Source: an uncultured Chitinophagaceae bacterium (GTDB lineage Bacteria; Bacteroidota; Bacteroidia; Chitinophagales; Chitinophagaceae). Taken from it: DNA of 64,000 nucleotides. Below, piece after piece: positions 8,453 through 16,426 of the stretch. The first letter of the stretch is position 1; every line of letters begins with the position of its first letter. The position numbers and the translations under genes are program-made. A model generated the notes under the pieces. That model saw only the letters and a program-made list of their open reading frames with translations. It was not told the origin of the DNA and ran no database searches. The DNA is taken from contig CAKZFX010000013.1 of the NCBI GenBank assembly GCA_936908745.1, positions 62,001 through 126,000 of the forward strand. Direction: 5' to 3'.

Positions 8453-8489
8453 AAGCCCCTGCGTGAGTGGGGGCTTTTCGTTTTTTTTA
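8453..8489 (+). terminator. Rho-independent terminator after the LamG gene
   Basis: Stem AAGCCCC (8453-8459) pairs with GGGGCTT (8470-8476) across a 10-nt loop and is followed by TTCG and a run of eight T. It lies 22 nt after the stop codon. Confidence 0.85.
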
Positions 8490-8572
8490 TCGCTTGATTT
8501 TAAAATAGTTAGAAGTACGGATTTGGAATTATGCAGTGAATTTGTATTTTATCGGCCCCCAAAAATTCCATT

Positions 8573-9328
8573 ATGTCAAAATTTCTCAACAGGTTTGCTT
8601 TAACTGAAGAATTGCGGAATATAATAGTAGATGCAGAGGAGTACTTGATATTGATCTCTCCTTATTTTAAGTTGAATGATTCTATCAGAAATGCCATGTC
8701 TAAGCATTTCGGAAATAAGAAATTCCATTTGACAATTGTTTATGGGAAAAATGAGGATAACAGGGTCAAGAGTATGGGTGATCAGGATATGGATTTTTTT
8801 AGATCGTTTTCAAATGTGGAAATACGCTATCACAAGAGACTTCATGCTAAGATTTATGCAAATGAGCGAAACTGTTTACTTACATCAATGAACCTGCATG
8901 ATTTTTCAATGAATGAGAATATTGAATTTGGAATACTTACGCAAACAAAGATGTTGGATATGCTTTCGGTTGTCCGCGAAAGCTCTTTAGATTATAAAGC
9001 GTTTGAATTTTGCGAGTATATAATTGACAAAAGCGAAATTGAATTTAAAAAAGAGGTTGAAAAGACGAAGTCGTTCTTCGGACTTGTTACAAAATATGGA
9101 GATGCAAATGTGGAGGTCAATAAGCGTCGTAATGGGTACTGTATAAGAAATGGAAGTCCTATTCCGTTTAGCATTGAAAGGCCTCTTTCAAAAGAGGCGT
9201 TTGATTCATGGAGTAAGTATGGTAATCCACATTATGCCGAAAAGTTTTGTCATGCTTGCGGGGCTTCTTCGCAAACGTCAATGAGTAGGCCGCTGTGTTA
9301 TAGATGTTTTAAAATGTTCGATGTGTGA
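8573..9328 (+). CDS. PLD-superfamily (HKD-like) protein with C-terminal zinc ribbon
   Basis: 251 residues. The N-terminal half is a single phospholipase D-like domain: AEEYLILISPYFKLND at about residues 21-36 and the half-site RLHAKIYANERNCLLTSMNL at 89-108, giving H91, K93 and N107, with an acidic NENIEFG at 114-120. The C-terminus carries C226, C229, C242 and C245 (two CxxC knuckles), a zinc ribbon suggesting nucleic-acid or protein binding. Single-HKD proteins of this type normally dimerise to form one active site and are often nucleases. The gene is clearly more AT-rich than its neighbours and faces a two-gene operon of similar composition, suggesting acquired DNA. A nuclease role is inference. 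Confidence 0.75.
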   Translation: MSKFLNRFALTEELRNIIVDAEEYLILISPYFKLNDSIRNAMSKHFGNKKFHLTIVYGKNEDNRVKSMGDQDMDFFRSFSNVEIRYHKRLHAKIYANERNCLLTSMNLHDFSMNENIEFGILTQTKMLDMLSVVRESSLDYKAFEFCEYIIDKSEIEFKKEVEKTKSFFGLVTKYGDANVEVNKRRNGYCIRNGSPIPFSIERPLSKEAFDSWSKYGNPHYAEKFCHACGASSQTSMSRPLCYRCFKMFDV

Positions 9329-9373
9329 TGTTGTCTAAATATCGAAATGATTTTATTGTAATCTACTGTGTTT

Positions 9374-9916
9374 TTAGTGGTTGGTATTTAGTGTTTCTTT
9401 ATCCACAATTGTCATTTTTGATTTCACTTGTGCTTCCCTTTTGTCTTTGAGTTTTACTTTAAATCCTATACAGTCGTCTTCCGTTACGTTGACCAAATCT
9501 TCAGATATGTTTGCAATTTCAAACATAAATTTGATCTCATCCCCTCTATTGAAATTCTTTATTGTTACTGAGTATTCATTCTGTTTTAATAGCTTTTTCT
9601 TAAGTCTATCAATGCCGCTTTTTGTACTATCAGTGTGTCGTACGATTTTCGATGTTTGGTCAAATTCAAAAATTAATGTAAACTCTTTATGGTCTGTATT
9701 GGTTGTGTTCTTTAGGCAAAATTTTTTTGAAAAAATATTCTGATGAGTTTCGCCTTCGACTGTGGCTATTGGTAATCTGGAAATTACATCGTCGTCAATA
9801 TAGTAACAGTGCATTATTTGAATTTTACTTTTAATGCGATTATAAATAAGTGTTATTGTTGCTCCAGCAGCACCTCCGCTTATGTATGGCAGCAATGATG
9901 AGAAAAAGTCTGCCAT
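9374..9916 (-). CDS. Membrane-anchored protein of unknown function
   Basis: 180 residues. One N-terminal hydrophobic helix is at about residues 7-24 (LLPYISGGAAGATITLIY). The remainder is soluble, with alternating strand-like segments (KEFTLIFEFD, EYSVTIKNF, EIKFMFEIANIS) that look like a beta-sandwich, plus a basic insert GIDRLKKKLLKQN. I do not recognise a family. The start lies 1 nt after the stop of the PD-(D/E)XK-like gene, so the two are almost certainly translated together. AT-rich like the rest of 8.5-10.7 kb. Confidence 0.65.
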   Translation of the reverse strand: MADFFSSLLPYISGGAAGATITLIYNRIKSKIQIMHCYYIDDDVISRLPIATVEGETHQNIFSKKFCLKNTTNTDHKEFTLIFEFDQTSKIVRHTDSTKSGIDRLKKKLLKQNEYSVTIKNFNRGDEIKFMFEIANISEDLVNVTEDDCIGFKVKLKDKREAQVKSKMTIVDKETLNTNH

Positions 9917-9917
9917 G

Positions 9918-10319
9918 TTACTCGTAATTTATGTTATTAATATTTCCGAATGTATCAACCATATAAGTTCCAAATCGGACTGAAATACCAATTTGTTTGC
10001 ATAGGGAAATTGCTAGCTGCTTTTGCGCAAAAGGAACTAGCAAGTAAAAGGAGGTTCTAATTTCGGTTGCATACTTTTTCCATTGAGTATTAGCTTCATT
10101 TATGTTAACGCTTTCAATAGTTTCGACCTCGATAATAAATTGTACTGTCCTGTCGCCTTTTTTTGTAATTATAATATCGGGGTAATTTTCGCCTACTGAA
10201 ATGTTTTTAAGTGTTCCTGGATTTGAGTATATATCATAATTTATTTTGTCAAGATTATTAACTGCTGTTTGAATAACTCGATCATGTAAGCTTTGAGAAT
10301 ATGAGTTTCTGTTTGTCAT
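9918..10319 (-). CDS. Putative PD-(D/E)XK-fold nuclease-like protein
   Basis: 133 residues from the ATG at 10319 (a TTG at 10340 would add seven). The core GENYPDIIITKKGDRTV followed by QFIIEVETIESVN has the PD...(D/E)xK layout: E44, P47-D48, then E64-V-E66-T67. The usual Lys of the ExK pair is replaced by Glu, so catalysis is uncertain. An N-terminal helix (residues 8-25) and a C-terminal segment LAISLCKQIGISVRFGTYMV, likely closing the sheet, complete a small restriction-enzyme-like fold. It is first in an operon with the membrane-anchored protein. Assignment rests on motif spacing only. Confidence 0.55.
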   Translation of the reverse strand: MTNRNSYSQSLHDRVIQTAVNNLDKINYDIYSNPGTLKNISVGENYPDIIITKKGDRTVQFIIEVETIESVNINEANTQWKKYATEIRTSFYLLVPFAQKQLAISLCKQIGISVRFGTYMVDTFGNINNINYE

Positions 10320-10388
10320 ATTATTTTGAAATAAGATCAAGATTTCGATTCTCGTAGTTATTTTTTAAATAGAAGTCTTTTACTATTT

Positions 10389-10670
10389 TCAAAATAAAGG
10401 CAACGACTTAGTAAAACAACCGTATTTATACGGTTTCCCGCTATCTCTCACAAACTTCTTTAATATGGTGATTGTTAACAGTAGAGTCAATTTTATGGTT
10501 TCCTCTAAAAAAATATTGGTAGCAAGGTTTTGAATAGTGAGGGCACTATCATTAAATATTTGTTTGGCAGCAATAGTTGGTTCTGCTGTAGAATTTTCCA
10601 CAGCCGGTTGCAGAAGAGCGCATGTTTTGAATTTATTGCAATTAATAAAAGCTGCAAGTTTACTTTCCAT
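10389..10670 (-). CDS. Doubtful hypothetical protein upstream of the nuclease-like gene
   Basis: 93-codon open frame beginning MESKLAAFINCNKFK, with a helical middle (AAKQIFNDSALTIQNLATNIFLEET) and a hydrophobic stretch IKLTLLLTITIL, on the same strand and about 70 nt upstream of the nuclease-like gene. The tail covers a perfect inverted repeat at 10418-10435 (AACCGTA, TTTA, TACGGTT). An overlapping frame begins MTNQDQLTSLWK, so a frameshifted remnant is possible. I recognise no family, and composition is as AT-rich as the rest of the island. Confidence 0.3.
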   Translation of the reverse strand: MESKLAAFINCNKFKTCALLQPAVENSTAEPTIAAKQIFNDSALTIQNLATNIFLEETIKLTLLLTITILKKFVRDSGKPYKYGCFTKSLPLF

Positions 10671-10764
10671 AAACTAGTGAGTTGGTCCTGGTTGGTCATT
10701 CAAAATGTCTTTTTTGATAGATATTTCAAAGTGTTTCCTGTTTCAGCCACTCCGCCGGTTTTCT

Positions 10765-10772
10765 TACCTTTG
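10765..10772 (+). promoter_or_regulatory. Candidate -7 promoter box for prfC (TACCTTTG)
   Basis: TACCTTTG matches the Bacteroidota TANNTTTG box, 50 nt before the prfC start. A TTTC at 10741-10744 is a one-mismatch candidate for the -33 TTTG with a 20-bp spacer. Confidence 0.5.
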
Positions 10773-10821
10773 CCGCCCTAAACCCTGTCCACGGGCGGTT
10801 TCCGTAGACAATTGACTGAAA

Positions 10822-12408
10822 ATGAAATATCACAACGAAATAGCCCGGCGCAAGACATTTGCCATCATCAGCCACCCGGATGCGGGTAAAACCACCCTGA
10901 CGGAGAAGTTCCTGCTGTTTGGCGGCGCCATACAGGTGGCCGGGGCGGTTAAAAGCAATAAGATCAAGAAACATGCGACCTCCGATTTTATGGAGATCGA
11001 ACGGCAAAGAGGTATCTCGGTGGCCACATCGGTGATGAGTTCTGAATACAATGGCACGCTGATCAACCTGCTGGATACACCGGGTCACAAAGACTTTGCA
11101 GAAGATACCTACCGGACCCTGACCGCCGTGGACAGCGTTATCCTCGTGGTGGACAGTGTGAACGGGGTGGAAGCGCAGACAAGACGCCTGATGGAAGTGT
11201 GCCGGATGCGGGATACACCGGTGATCGTTTTTATCAATAAGATGGACCGTGACGGTAAGAACCGTTTTGACCTGCTGGAAGAGATTGAGAAAGAATTAAA
11301 AATTTCCCTGCACCCGATGACCTGGCCGATCAACAGCGGTAAGGAGTTTAAAGGGGTGTATAATTTGGATGAAAAGAACCTTGTACTATTTACCGCCGGC
11401 ACTAAAGCCGTGGACGAAGATGTGATCACCGTTTCTGACCTCAGCGACGAGGTGGTGAATGCAAAGCTGGGAGAGAAGGACGCCGACCAATTGCGGGAAG
11501 ATGTGGAGCTGGTGGATGGTGTGTACGGCGACCTTAATATTCAAAACTATTTGGATGGAAAAGTGGCACCGGTGTTTTTTGGTAGTGCGGTCAACAATTT
11601 TGGGGTGAAAGAAATGCTGGACACCTTTATCCGCATTGCGCCCACGCCACGCAGCCGGGAAACCACCGTTCGCCCGATCAACGTGGAAGAAGATAAAATG
11701 AGCGGTTTTGTATTTAAGATCCACGCCAACCTTGATCCCAAGCACCGTGACCGTATCGCCTTTTTCCGTGTGTGCAGCGGCAAGTTTGAACGTAATAAAT
11801 ATTTTCATCACGTTCGCCTGGATAAAGAGGTGCGTTTCAGCAATCCGTATTCATTTATGGCGAGAGATAAAAGCATTATCGAAGATGCCTATGCCGGCGA
11901 TGTGGTGGGTCTGTTTGATACCGGCAATTTCAAGATCGGCGATACACTGACCGAAGGAGAAGATTTTTATTTTACCGGAATCCCTTCTTTCTCTCCCGAG
12001 ATTTTTAAAGAAGTGGTGAACAAAGACCCGATGAAAACAAAACAACTTGAGAAAGGATTGCTGCAACTGACCGACGAAGGGGTGGCGCAGTTGTTTACCC
12101 AGTTTGGCGGTAATAAAAAGATCATTGGCTGCGTGGGTGAGCTCCAGTTTGAAGTAATACAGTACCGTTTATTACATGAATATGGTGCGTCGGTGGTGTT
12201 TAACACATTGCCATTTTACAAAGCCTGCTGGCTGACCGCCACCGATCCAAAGAAGTTAGAAGATTTCCTGCGCTTCAAACAGGCCAATGCGGCTGAAGAT
12301 AAGGATGGCAACCCTGTTTATTTAGCACAAAGTGAGTGGTTTTTGAATACGGAGATAACGAATAACCCGGATATAACGTTTCATTTTACTTCGGAGATAC
12401 ATAAATAG
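10822..12408 (+). CDS. prfC: Peptide chain release factor 3
   Basis: RF3, a translational GTPase that removes RF1 or RF2 from the ribosome after peptide release. 528 residues, the normal RF3 length. G1 is SHPDAGKTTLTEKFL at about residues 17-31, switch I has RQRGISVATSVMS, G3 is DTPGHKDFAEDTYR at about 83-96, and G4 is FINKMDRDGKN at about 136-146. Domain II/III motifs follow, including QFGGNKKIIGCVGELQFEVIQYRL, which separates RF3 from EF-G. The ATG at 10822 gives the canonical N-terminus. Stand-alone gene. The base composition returns to that of the core genome here, marking the end of the AT-rich island. Confidence 0.97.
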   Translation: MKYHNEIARRKTFAIISHPDAGKTTLTEKFLLFGGAIQVAGAVKSNKIKKHATSDFMEIERQRGISVATSVMSSEYNGTLINLLDTPGHKDFAEDTYRTLTAVDSVILVVDSVNGVEAQTRRLMEVCRMRDTPVIVFINKMDRDGKNRFDLLEEIEKELKISLHPMTWPINSGKEFKGVYNLDEKNLVLFTAGTKAVDEDVITVSDLSDEVVNAKLGEKDADQLREDVELVDGVYGDLNIQNYLDGKVAPVFFGSAVNNFGVKEMLDTFIRIAPTPRSRETTVRPINVEEDKMSGFVFKIHANLDPKHRDRIAFFRVCSGKFERNKYFHHVRLDKEVRFSNPYSFMARDKSIIEDAYAGDVVGLFDTGNFKIGDTLTEGEDFYFTGIPSFSPEIFKEVVNKDPMKTKQLEKGLLQLTDEGVAQLFTQFGGNKKIIGCVGELQFEVIQYRLLHEYGASVVFNTLPFYKACWLTATDPKKLEDFLRFKQANAAEDKDGNPVYLAQSEWFLNTEITNNPDITFHFTSEIHK

Positions 12409-12526
12409 GTGTAAGGTTTTAGGTTTAGGGTTTAAGGTTATCGTGTTATGCGGGAAAACCCGATAGAAAGGAAGCATGCTGCTTTGAAGTAACGAAAAAC
12501 CATAAATAATAAACGAAAAACGAATC

Positions 12527-13030
12527 ATGGTTTTTGAAACAGAAAGATTATACGTTCGCCAGTATACCGATGCGGATTTTGAATTGTTTTTTCGTTTCAG
12601 CAGCGACGAAGAGTTGATGCGTTATATACGTCCTGTGCAGACAAGGGAAGAATGTCTTGTTTTTTTTAATCAAAATAATGGGGAGTATAAGGATCATCCG
12701 CAGTATGGCCGCTGGGCATTGATCTCAAAAGCCGATGATACCACGGTCGGGTCGTTTGCCGTGATACCGCTGAAAGAAACAGATGATATACAGGTGGGAT
12801 ATGTGTTGCTGCAGGAACATTGGGGCAAGGGCTATATCGATGAAACACTGAAAGGCGCTATCCGTTATTGTTTTGAAAGATTGGGTTTGGATTCTATCGT
12901 TGGCGTAACCGAAGTGCCAAATACTGCTTCGCAAAAAGTATTATTGAAAAACGGGTTTGTGTATGAACGGTCTTACCCCGAAAAAGAGATTACACTGAAC
13001 CTTTATCGGTTGAACAAAGCGACGGTTTAG
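12527..13030 (+). CDS. GNAT family N-acetyltransferase
   Basis: 167-residue acetyltransferase (Acetyltransf_3/RimL-like). The N-terminus MVFETERLYVRQYTDADFEL is the standard opening. VGYVLLQEHWGKGYIDETLK at about residues 88-107 is the acetyl-CoA-binding region, with the P-loop written HWGKGY. The conserved VPNTASQKVLLKNGF block closes the domain. It is only distantly similar to the acetyltransferase at 3495. The substrate is unknown. The upstream spacer from 12409 has word-like GGTTTTAGGTTTAGGGTTT sequence and no clear terminator for prfC. Confidence 0.88.
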   Translation: MVFETERLYVRQYTDADFELFFRFSSDEELMRYIRPVQTREECLVFFNQNNGEYKDHPQYGRWALISKADDTTVGSFAVIPLKETDDIQVGYVLLQEHWGKGYIDETLKGAIRYCFERLGLDSIVGVTEVPNTASQKVLLKNGFVYERSYPEKEITLNLYRLNKATV

Positions 13031-13035
13031 TTCGC

Positions 13036-13428
13036 TTAGCGAAAAGGCTTCTTTAATAGGTATTCATCCATACCGGCGTTGGTCGTTTTCCAGATACGCA
13101 CGGTCCCTTCTTCATTAAAGCTGATGGTATAATCGCCGGTGAGTATCAGGCTCCAGTCAAAATCGGCTTTCCAGGTGCAGGAGTCGTGAAAACTGATGCG
13201 GTTGTTTTCCATTTCAAAGCTGCCGTGGCAAACAGCGGGATAGTTGGCTTCATTGCTGGAGCCTGAAAAGTTATTGCCTGAAAATTCAAGTGTCACCAAG
13301 GAAGTGTCCATACCCGTGCGGCTGAAATAGCCTTTATACACACCGGATAAACTATTGCTGTCGGTGGCGACTTTGTCGCAGGAAACAAGCAGCAAGGCCA
13401 GGCCCAATACACACAGGATCGTTTTCAT
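13036..13428 (-). CDS. Small lipoprotein of unknown function
   Basis: 130 residues from the ATG at 13428. The N-terminus MKTILCVLGLALLLVSCDKV is a lipoprotein signal peptide with lipobox LVSC, so the mature protein should be anchored at Cys17 in a membrane facing the periplasm. The mature part is strand-rich (LSGVYKGYFSRTG, LVTLEFSGNNFSG, YTISFNEEGTVRIWKT), resembling lipocalin-like small Bacteroidota lipoproteins, but I cannot name a family. An upstream extension of the frame (MPVYPKDLI) lacks a signal sequence, so the internal ATG was preferred. It is convergent with the acetyltransferase, 5 nt apart. Confidence 0.65.
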   Translation of the reverse strand: MKTILCVLGLALLLVSCDKVATDSNSLSGVYKGYFSRTGMDTSLVTLEFSGNNFSGSSNEANYPAVCHGSFEMENNRISFHDSCTWKADFDWSLILTGDYTISFNEEGTVRIWKTTNAGMDEYLLKKPFR

Positions 13429-13501
13429 GATAAGGTCTTTCGGGTATACAGGCAAAGAGTGTGCTAAAATTCCACAGCCTTATTTTTCCTGTATTCCAGC
13501 C

Positions 13502-14845
13502 TTAAAATTTAGCGGTGACGCCGGTATAGTTTTGAGGCGTTATTTTTTTGAGTTCTTTTTTGATCTCTTCTTTTACCTTCAGCCCATCAATAAACTGGTG
13601 TATTGATTTTTTGTCAATCGCATTGTTGCCTCTTGTCAGGTCTTTCAGCGCTTCGTAAGGATTGGGGTATTTTTCGCGACGCAAAATCGTCTGGATCGCT
13701 TCGGCCACCACCGCCCAGTTGTCTTCAAGGTCGGCATGAATAGCCCCGTCGTTGATGATGAGTTTGCCTAAACCTTTTTCAATTGAACGCAACGAGATCA
13801 ACGTATGTGCAAAGGGAACACCGATATTGCGCAGTACGGTAGAGTCTGTCAGGTCACGCTGCAATCTTGAAACCGGGAGTTTAGAAGCAAGGTGATCAAA
13901 AATAGCATTGGCCAAACCTAAATTTCCTTCTGCGTTTTCAAAGTCGATCGGGTTTACTTTATGCGGCATGGCCGAAGAGCCGACTTCGCCTTTTTTTGTT
14001 TTTTGCTTAAAGTATTCCATTGAAATGTAAGTCCACACATCGCGGCAGAAGTCAATAAGGATGGTATTGATGCGTCGCATGCAATCAAAGTGTGCAGCGA
14101 GGTTGTCGTAATGTTCAATCTGCGTTGTGAATTGCTGGCGGTTCAGGCCTATTTTTTCGGCAAATTCATTTCCAAATTTCACCCAATCTGTTTTTGGGAA
14201 CGCAACATTGTGTGCATTAAAGTTGCCGGTAGCGCCGCCAAATTTGCAGGTAAAGGGAATGCCGATAAATTGTTCGATCTGTGCTTCAATCCGGCTTACA
14301 AATACCATGATCTCTTTGCCCAGGCGGGTAGGGCTGGCGGGTTGGCCATGTGTATGCGCCAGCATCGGGATATCTTTCCATTGTGCTGCCAGCACTTTCA
14401 ATTGTGCATTCAGGTTCAGAATGCCGGGCAGGTATTCATATTCGATGGCGTGTTTCCAGGAAAGCGGTACCGCCGTATTGTTGATGTCTTGTGAAGTAAG
14501 GCCAAAATGGATCCATTCTTTGGCTTCTTTGCCACCTGCTTTTTCCAGTTCATTTTTCAGGAAGTATTCAACCGCCTTCACATCATGGTTGGTGGTGAAT
14601 TCTATCTGTTTTATTTCCTGTGCATCTTCAGGGCCAAAGTCTTCGGCCAGTTTTTGCAGGTGTTTTTTGGCTTTGCCGGTCAGTTTACAAAACCCTTTTT
14701 CTTCCAGCAGCAGCAGGTATTCCACTTCCACGATCACCCGGTATTTCATAAGGGCATATTCAGAAAAATATTCATCTAAGTGCTGCACTTGTTTGCGGTA
14801 GCGGCCGTCAATGGCGGAAATAGCGGTGAGCGGGGTTAGTTCCAT
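13502..14845 (-). CDS. purB: Adenylosuccinate lyase
   Basis: PurB performs two beta-eliminations in purine synthesis: SAICAR to AICAR plus fumarate, and adenylosuccinate to AMP plus fumarate. The 447 residues match the E. coli-type enzyme. The N-terminus MELTPLTAISAIDGRYRKQV is typical. HFGLTSQDINNTA is at about residues 113-125 and MLAHTHGQPASPT at about 158-170, supplying the catalytic His. The fumarase-superfamily signature SSAMPHKVNPIDFENAEGNL is at about 292-311. No other pur gene is adjacent. The start ATG at 14845 lies close to the divergent mqnA promoter. Confidence 0.97.
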   Translation of the reverse strand: MELTPLTAISAIDGRYRKQVQHLDEYFSEYALMKYRVIVEVEYLLLLEEKGFCKLTGKAKKHLQKLAEDFGPEDAQEIKQIEFTTNHDVKAVEYFLKNELEKAGGKEAKEWIHFGLTSQDINNTAVPLSWKHAIEYEYLPGILNLNAQLKVLAAQWKDIPMLAHTHGQPASPTRLGKEIMVFVSRIEAQIEQFIGIPFTCKFGGATGNFNAHNVAFPKTDWVKFGNEFAEKIGLNRQQFTTQIEHYDNLAAHFDCMRRINTILIDFCRDVWTYISMEYFKQKTKKGEVGSSAMPHKVNPIDFENAEGNLGLANAIFDHLASKLPVSRLQRDLTDSTVLRNIGVPFAHTLISLRSIEKGLGKLIINDGAIHADLEDNWAVVAEAIQTILRREKYPNPYEALKDLTRGNNAIDKKSIHQFIDGLKVKEEIKKELKKITPQNYTGVTAKF

Positions 14846-14908
14846 TAATAGTTTATGGTTTGTAGCCTGTTTGGCCCAGGCAGGTTATTCCGATGTTCGC
14901 AGTACGAC

Positions 14909-14916
14909 TATCTTTG
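14909..14916 (+). promoter_or_regulatory. Candidate -7 promoter box for mqnA (TATCTTTG)
   Basis: TATCTTTG is a full match to TANNTTTG, 18 nt before the TTG start codon of mqnA. This predicts a very short leader. The -33 element is not clear (TTA at 14885-14887 with a 21-bp spacer). Confidence 0.5.
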
Positions 14917-14934
14917 CAGGCAAAATTAGTTTAA

Positions 14935-15678
14935 TTGGAGAAGATAAGGGTTGGCATTGTTAACTATTTGAACACAAAGCCGCTGATTTACGGACTGGAA
15001 AGACCACCGATAAAGGACCAGATTGAGTTGGTGGGGGCCTACCCGGCCAAACTGGCGCAACTACTGCTGGATGATGAAGTGGATGTGGGATTGATACCTG
15101 TGGCCGCTATCACCAAATTACCTTCTTATCATATCGTTGGCGATTATTGTATCGGCGCTGAAGCGGAGATCGCTTCTGTTTGTCTATTCAGTGAAGTGCC
15201 GATGGAAGCCATCAAAAAAGTGTATCTCGATTACCAAAGCCGTACATCGGTTGCTTTGTTGAAATGGCTGATGAAAGAGTATTGGGGCATTTTCCCGGAA
15301 ATAGTGGATGCTACAGGTGAAAATTATCGCGACGAAATAAAAGGCACGACCGCCGGTCTTGTGATTGGTGACAGGGCTTTGGAGCAACGAAAGATCTCCA
15401 CTTATATCTATGATCTTGGCAGCGAATGGCGTGCGATTACGGGTTTACCTTTTGTTTTTGCGGCATGGGTAAGTAAACGGCAGTTGCCGGATGATTTTAT
15501 TGCTACATTTAATGCGGCCAATGCGCTCGGTCTGCAGCATATTGATGAAATAGTTGCTTCAGTTCCCGCCGATCTGTACGACATGCGTAAGTATTATACG
15601 CTGCACCTGAATTATAATCTTGATGAACGGAAGAGAAAAGGTATGGAGTTGTTTTTGGAGTATATCAGGGAGAAATAA
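14935..15678 (+). CDS. mqnA: Chorismate dehydratase MqnA (futalosine menaquinone pathway)
   Basis: MqnA converts chorismate to 3-enolpyruvoyl-benzoate, the first step of the futalosine route to menaquinone. 247 residues of the periplasmic-binding-protein-like fold. The N-terminal RVGIVNYLNTKPLIYGL is the family hallmark (xxNYLNxxPL). DVGLIPVAAI at about residues 53-62 and SRTSVALLKWLM at about 99-110 are conserved. GLVIGDRAL follows and TGLPFVFAAWV at about 170-180 is a late conserved block. The start is TTG at 14935, with no in-frame ATG before the conserved strand. Other mqn genes are not in the window. Confidence 0.93.
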   Translation: MEKIRVGIVNYLNTKPLIYGLERPPIKDQIELVGAYPAKLAQLLLDDEVDVGLIPVAAITKLPSYHIVGDYCIGAEAEIASVCLFSEVPMEAIKKVYLDYQSRTSVALLKWLMKEYWGIFPEIVDATGENYRDEIKGTTAGLVIGDRALEQRKISTYIYDLGSEWRAITGLPFVFAAWVSKRQLPDDFIATFNAANALGLQHIDEIVASVPADLYDMRKYYTLHLNYNLDERKRKGMELFLEYIREK

Positions 15679-15682
15679 AGTT

Positions 15683-16426
15683 TTAAGACGGAGATGTTTT
15701 TTGTTTCATAAGCCCTGCTAAAAGGGCTTTCTTTTTACGGACAGCGACGTTGATTTTTGTGCCGTCTGACATATTTACTTCACCTCCTCTGCCCTCAATG
15801 TATTGACGTACCTGGTTCAGGTTAATGATATATGAGTTGTGTATGCGCATAAACATCGAAGAGGGCAGGTTCTCTTCAAAGTAGCTGAGGCCTTTTGCAA
15901 TTAGCTTTGTCTTGTTGCCTGTTAAATGCACTTCTGAATAATTTTGCTTTGAACTGATAAACAGAATGTCTTCAATATTTTCAAATGAAGTCGTTTTATC
16001 GGCATATAAGGCGATCTTCTGGGGTTCTGCTAGTAAAGTCTTTTCAATCGGCTGGGTGTTTTTTTGTTGTATTTTCTTTACAGTTCTGCTGACAGCCTCT
16101 TGTAATTCTTCTATGTTGACAGGTTTTAGGATATAATCACTTGCTTCATACCGAAAAGCTTTTACCGCATATTTCTCATAGGCTGTTACAAAGATCACTT
16201 CAAAACCAGGTTCAGGGAAGGCCTCAAGAATGTCGAAGCCGTTTTTCCCGGTCATTTCTATATCCAGGAAGATCATGTCAGGGCTAAGTGTTTTGATCAG
16301 GCTGATAGCAGTATCAGCATCATTTGCAGTGCCGGCTAAATAAACATCAGGGCAAAAAGACCCGACAAGGTTTGACAGTACGTCAATATTCCGTTCTTCG
16401 TCGTCAATTATTATAGCTTTAACCAT
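15683..16426 (-). CDS. LytTR-family response regulator
   Basis: 247-residue two-component response regulator. The receiver domain at about residues 1-120 has the acidic pair IDDEE, the phospho-acceptor in MIFLDIEM at about residue 56, and the conserved Lys in YILKPVN. A LytTR DNA-binding domain at about 145-240 contains FISSKQNYSEVHL, MRIHNSYIINLNQV and DGTKINVAVRKKKAL. The start overlaps the end of the histidine kinase gene by 8 nt, so they are translationally coupled. LytTR proteins act as dimers on direct repeats near promoters. The target is unknown here. Confidence 0.95.
   Translation of the reverse strand: MVKAIIIDDEERNIDVLSNLVGSFCPDVYLAGTANDADTAISLIKTLSPDMIFLDIEMTGKNGFDILEAFPEPGFEVIFVTAYEKYAVKAFRYEASDYILKPVNIEELQEAVSRTVKKIQQKNTQPIEKTLLAEPQKIALYADKTTSFENIEDILFISSKQNYSEVHLTGNKTKLIAKGLSYFEENLPSSMFMRIHNSYIINLNQVRQYIEGRGGEVNMSDGTKINVAVRKKKALLAGLMKQKTSPS

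Noticed and set aside
10418..10435. Perfect inverted repeat AACCGTA-TTTA-TACGGTT considered as an integron attC or terminator
   Set aside because: No attC core sites and no T-run on either side; too short to assign.
8530..10740. AT-rich island considered as a prophage or integrative element
   Set aside because: No integrase, phage structural gene, tRNA at the border or matching attachment repeats are visible; only composition and gene content suggest transfer.
14127..14801. Long plus-strand open frame antisense to purB (about 220 codons)
   Set aside because: It lies entirely opposite a well-conserved purB, has no recognisable domain and reflects purB codon bias.
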